This document shows positions 62,210-64,000 of a stretch of DNA of 64,000 nucleotides, piece after piece. The DNA comes from Eubacterium sp. CAG:248 (lineage in GTDB: Bacteria; Bacillota; Clostridia; Lachnospirales; Lachnospiraceae). The notes beneath the pieces were generated by a model. It was not told where the DNA came from. It did not search any database and worked only from the letters and a program-made list of their open reading frames with translations. Where the stretch lies: contig FR886218.1 in NCBI GenBank assembly GCA_000436475.1, positions 161,881 through 225,880 of the forward strand, in the 5' to 3' direction. Numbering within the stretch: the first letter of the stretch is position 1; each line of letters begins with the position of its first letter. The translations under genes were made by a program, and so were the position numbers.

Positions 62210-63490
62210 TTACTTAAGATTAAGCTTATCAAGTGCATCGCAGAAATCAAATGTAGCAAAATAATCCTTAGGTGTTTCTGCCCTTCTGATCATCTGCACA
62301 TCACCATTTTCCTTAAGAAGAAGTTCTGCTGATCTTAACTTTCCATTGTACTGGTAACCCATTGAGAAGCCGTGGGCTCCTGTATCATGAATAATAAGAT
62401 AGTCACCCATATCAATCTTTGGAAGCATTCTGTCTATCGCAAACTTATCACTGTTCTCACAAAGTGATCCAGTTACATCATACTTATGGTCACAAGGTGC
62501 ATCTTCCTTTCCAGCAACCGTAATATGATGATATGCTCCATATATAGCAGGTCTCATAAGGTTAGCAGCGCAGGCATCAACACCAATATACTCCTTGTAT
62601 ATATGCTTTTCGTGAATAGCCTTTGTAACAAGACAGCCATATGGTGCGAGCATAAATCTTCCAAGCTCTGTATATATAGCAACATCGCCCATGCCAGCAG
62701 GTGTAAGCACTTCATCATACACCTTATGAACGCCCTCACCTATCACTGCTATATCGTTAGGTGTCTGCTCTGGCTTATATGCAACGCCAACACCACCTGA
62801 AAGATTAATAAACTTAATATCTGCACCAGTTTTATCTCTCAACTCTACAGCAAGCTCAAAAAGGATCTTTGCAAGTGTTGGATAATACTCGTTAGACACT
62901 GTATTACTTGCAAGGAAGGAATGAATACCGAAATGCTTAACTCCCTTACTCTTTAATATCTTAAAGGCTTCTATAATCTGATCATGTGTCATACCATACT
63001 TTGCATCGCCAGGATTATCCATAATCGAAGTACCAAGCTGGAAATATCCACCTGGATTATATCTGCAGCTCATAGTTTCAGGGAACTTTCCATCAAGGAT
63101 CTTATCAAGAAAATCAATATGTGTTATATCATCAAGATTGATAGTAGCACCTATTTCATTAGCGTATGCATACTCTTCTGCTGGTGTATCATTAGATGAA
63201 AACATAATCTCACCCGGCTTATAGTCAAGTGCATAAGCCATCATAAGCTCTGTTTCAGATGCACAGTCAACTCCGCATCCGAATTCCTTTAATATATTTA
63301 AAATATATGGGTTAGGAGTTGCTTTAACAGCAAAATATTCTCTATATCCCTTATTCCATGCAAAAGCTTCCTTTAGTCTTCTTGCATTATCCCTTATACC
63401 TTTTTCATCATATAAATGATAAGGTGTAGGATATGTCTTATCAATTTCCTTAAGCTGTTGTAATGTTACAAATGTCTTTTTCTTACTCAT
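62210..63490 (-). CDS. lysA: Diaminopimelate decarboxylase
   Basis: Last step of lysine synthesis: removes CO2 from meso-diaminopimelate. The 426-residue fold-type III PLP enzyme has the PLP lysine in FAVKATPNPYI, FINLSGGVGVAYKP, and the late GAHGFSMGYQYN. It belongs to the subgroup with PLYHLYDE-type N-termini. No lysine riboswitch is seen in its leader of about 100 bases. The ATG follows GGAGAG. Confidence 0.93.
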   Translation of the reverse strand: MSKKKTFVTLQQLKEIDKTYPTPYHLYDEKGIRDNARRLKEAFAWNKGYREYFAVKATPNPYILNILKEFGCGVDCASETELMMAYALDYKPGEIMFSSNDTPAEEYAYANEIGATINLDDITHIDFLDKILDGKFPETMSCRYNPGGYFQLGTSIMDNPGDAKYGMTHDQIIEAFKILKSKGVKHFGIHSFLASNTVSNEYYPTLAKILFELAVELRDKTGADIKFINLSGGVGVAYKPEQTPNDIAVIGEGVHKVYDEVLTPAGMGDVAIYTELGRFMLAPYGCLVTKAIHEKHIYKEYIGVDACAANLMRPAIYGAYHHITVAGKEDAPCDHKYDVTGSLCENSDKFAIDRMLPKIDMGDYLIIHDTGAHGFSMGYQYNGKLRSAELLLKENGDVQMIRRAETPKDYFATFDFCDALDKLNLK

Positions 63491-63597
63491 TTTGCTCTCT
63501 CCGTTCTGCGTATTAGCACATATATAAGTACATTTTCATATAATCCTGCTGTATCAAAGCCCTGCTAAAACCAGCAGCATATATTTATCCACGTTGA

Positions 63598-63626
63598 ATT
63601 GTATATTAGATACCTTCTTTCGTCAA
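63598..63626 (-). promoter_or_regulatory. lysA promoter
   Basis: On the minus strand TTGACG (63626-63621), 17 bases, TACAAT (63603-63598). The leader has a small hairpin (CTGCT 63562-63566 / AGCAG 63573-63577). Confidence 0.8.
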
Positions 63627-63642
63627 GTATTATACATTATAC

Positions 63643-63674
63643 AAAAAGAGAACACCTTATACAACAAGGTGTTC
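63643..63674 (-). terminator. Terminator of the leucine-rich-repeat gene
   Basis: GAACACCTT (63650-63658) pairs with AAGGTGTTC (63666-63674), loop of seven, followed on the minus strand by a TCTTTTTGT tract. Confidence 0.85.
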
Positions 63675-63745
63675 CCAGCATATAATCCACAATATGCAGC
63701 CTATACTTTTATAACTTTTATAACAAATAATCTGCCAGTAATAAA

Positions 63746-64000
63746 TCAGAGATTTCTGCAGCCAGTAAATGAAGTAGGGGTTATTCTGACATTTTTTCCA
63801 TAATCAGCTTCCTTAAGACTGCTACAGTTAACAAATGCTTCTTCACCTATACTCTCCAGTGTTGAAGGAAATACTACCTTTTCCAGTCTCTGACAGTTCT
63901 CAAAAGCATTGGCGCTTATAGCCTTAACCCCTTCTGGGAGTTCTACCTCCACAATATCATCCCTGTTAGCAAAAAGCTCCTCAGGAATAACAGAAAAATC
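63746..64000 (-). CDS. Leucine-rich-repeat (BspA-like) protein, partial
   Basis: Only the last 84 codons are in the window; the frame runs open past 64000. The repeats IVEVELPEGVKAISANAFEN and LEKVVFPSTLESIGEEAFVN are LRR_5/BspA type, found in surface proteins of gut Firmicutes. The N-terminus, any signal peptide and other domains lie outside the window. It ends before a clear terminator. Confidence 0.85.
   Translation of the reverse strand, partial: DFSVIPEELFANRDDIVEVELPEGVKAISANAFENCQRLEKVVFPSTLESIGEEAFVNCSSLKEADYGKNVRITPTSFTGCRNL

Noticed and set aside
63491..63597. Possible lysine riboswitch before lysA
   Set aside because: The leader is about 100 bases, shorter than the lysine riboswitch, and shows only one small hairpin.
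1..64000. Prophage, IS element, CRISPR array, toxin-antitoxin or restriction system
   Set aside because: No integrase, transposase, cas, methylase or toxin-like gene and no regular spacer repeats were seen; the content is core chromosome.

Overview
The window is AT-rich chromosomal DNA from an endospore-forming, rod-shaped Firmicute of the Clostridia, most like Lachnospiraceae. This rests on gene content: spoIVA, yqfC/yqfD and gerW for sporulation; sepF together with minCDE and mreBCD; a DUF896 protein; low-GC codon use; strong AGGAGG-type ribosome binding sites; and many intergenic hairpins. The species cannot be fixed from the sequence. All genes except the first divergent pair (an SOS-type LysM protein and a DEAD-box helicase) lie on the minus strand, so the window probably sits on one replichore arm. 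I see no prophage, IS element, integrase, CRISPR array, tRNA or rRNA. No stretch over 300 bases lacks a gene.

Layout. 0-2.6 kb: lexA and a divergent small LysM membrane protein share a spacer with five LexA-type boxes; a DEAD-box helicase follows. 2.6-6.4 kb: putP and three little-known proteins. 6.4-21.8 kb: a long envelope, division and shape cluster, transcribed from high to low coordinates as radC-mreB-mreC-mreD-PBP2-minC-minD-minE-rodA-mgsA-HlyD-like-yggS-sepF-aroB-lspA-rluD. 21.8-30.8 kb: miaB-mutS-mutL-miaA-ynbB-DUF4321, joining mismatch repair and tRNA hypermodification. 30.8-36.8 kb: an EAL/degenerate-GGDEF protein, then proB-unknown-DUF896-formyl-THF cycloligase-proA. 36.8-44 kb: two FAD oxidoreductases, a small membrane protein, cdd, ybeY-phoH and yqfC-yqfD. 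44-50.4 kb: rpsU, alaS with a tiny membrane protein just upstream, a membrane MutS-like ATPase, deoD and apt. 50.6-64 kb: spoIVA, an SNF-type transporter, recG, yloV-yloU (fatty-acid kinase and Asp23), rpmB, a tiny membrane protein, gerW, DUF2953, two unknown genes, lysA, and the 3' end of a leucine-rich-repeat gene cut by the window edge.

How the genes work together. The 6-22 kb block couples elongation (MreBCD, PBP2, RodA), septum placement (MinCDE, SepF) and envelope supply (LspA, AroB). The 41-44 and 50-60 kb blocks carry sporulation genes beside translation and nucleotide-salvage genes.

The least explained features are non-coding: (i) an identical 84-bp element containing the ribosome binding sites of yggS and apt, with a 38-bp deleted version before a third gene; (ii) a 16-bp hairpin that buries the spoIVA ribosome binding site; (iii) LexA boxes spaced at 13-bp intervals; (iv) a repeat shared by the lexA leader and the ybeY-cdd spacer. 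No complete new defence or mobile system is visible. Several start codons were moved from the longest open frame to the site with a good ribosome binding site, and many are TTG or GTG.
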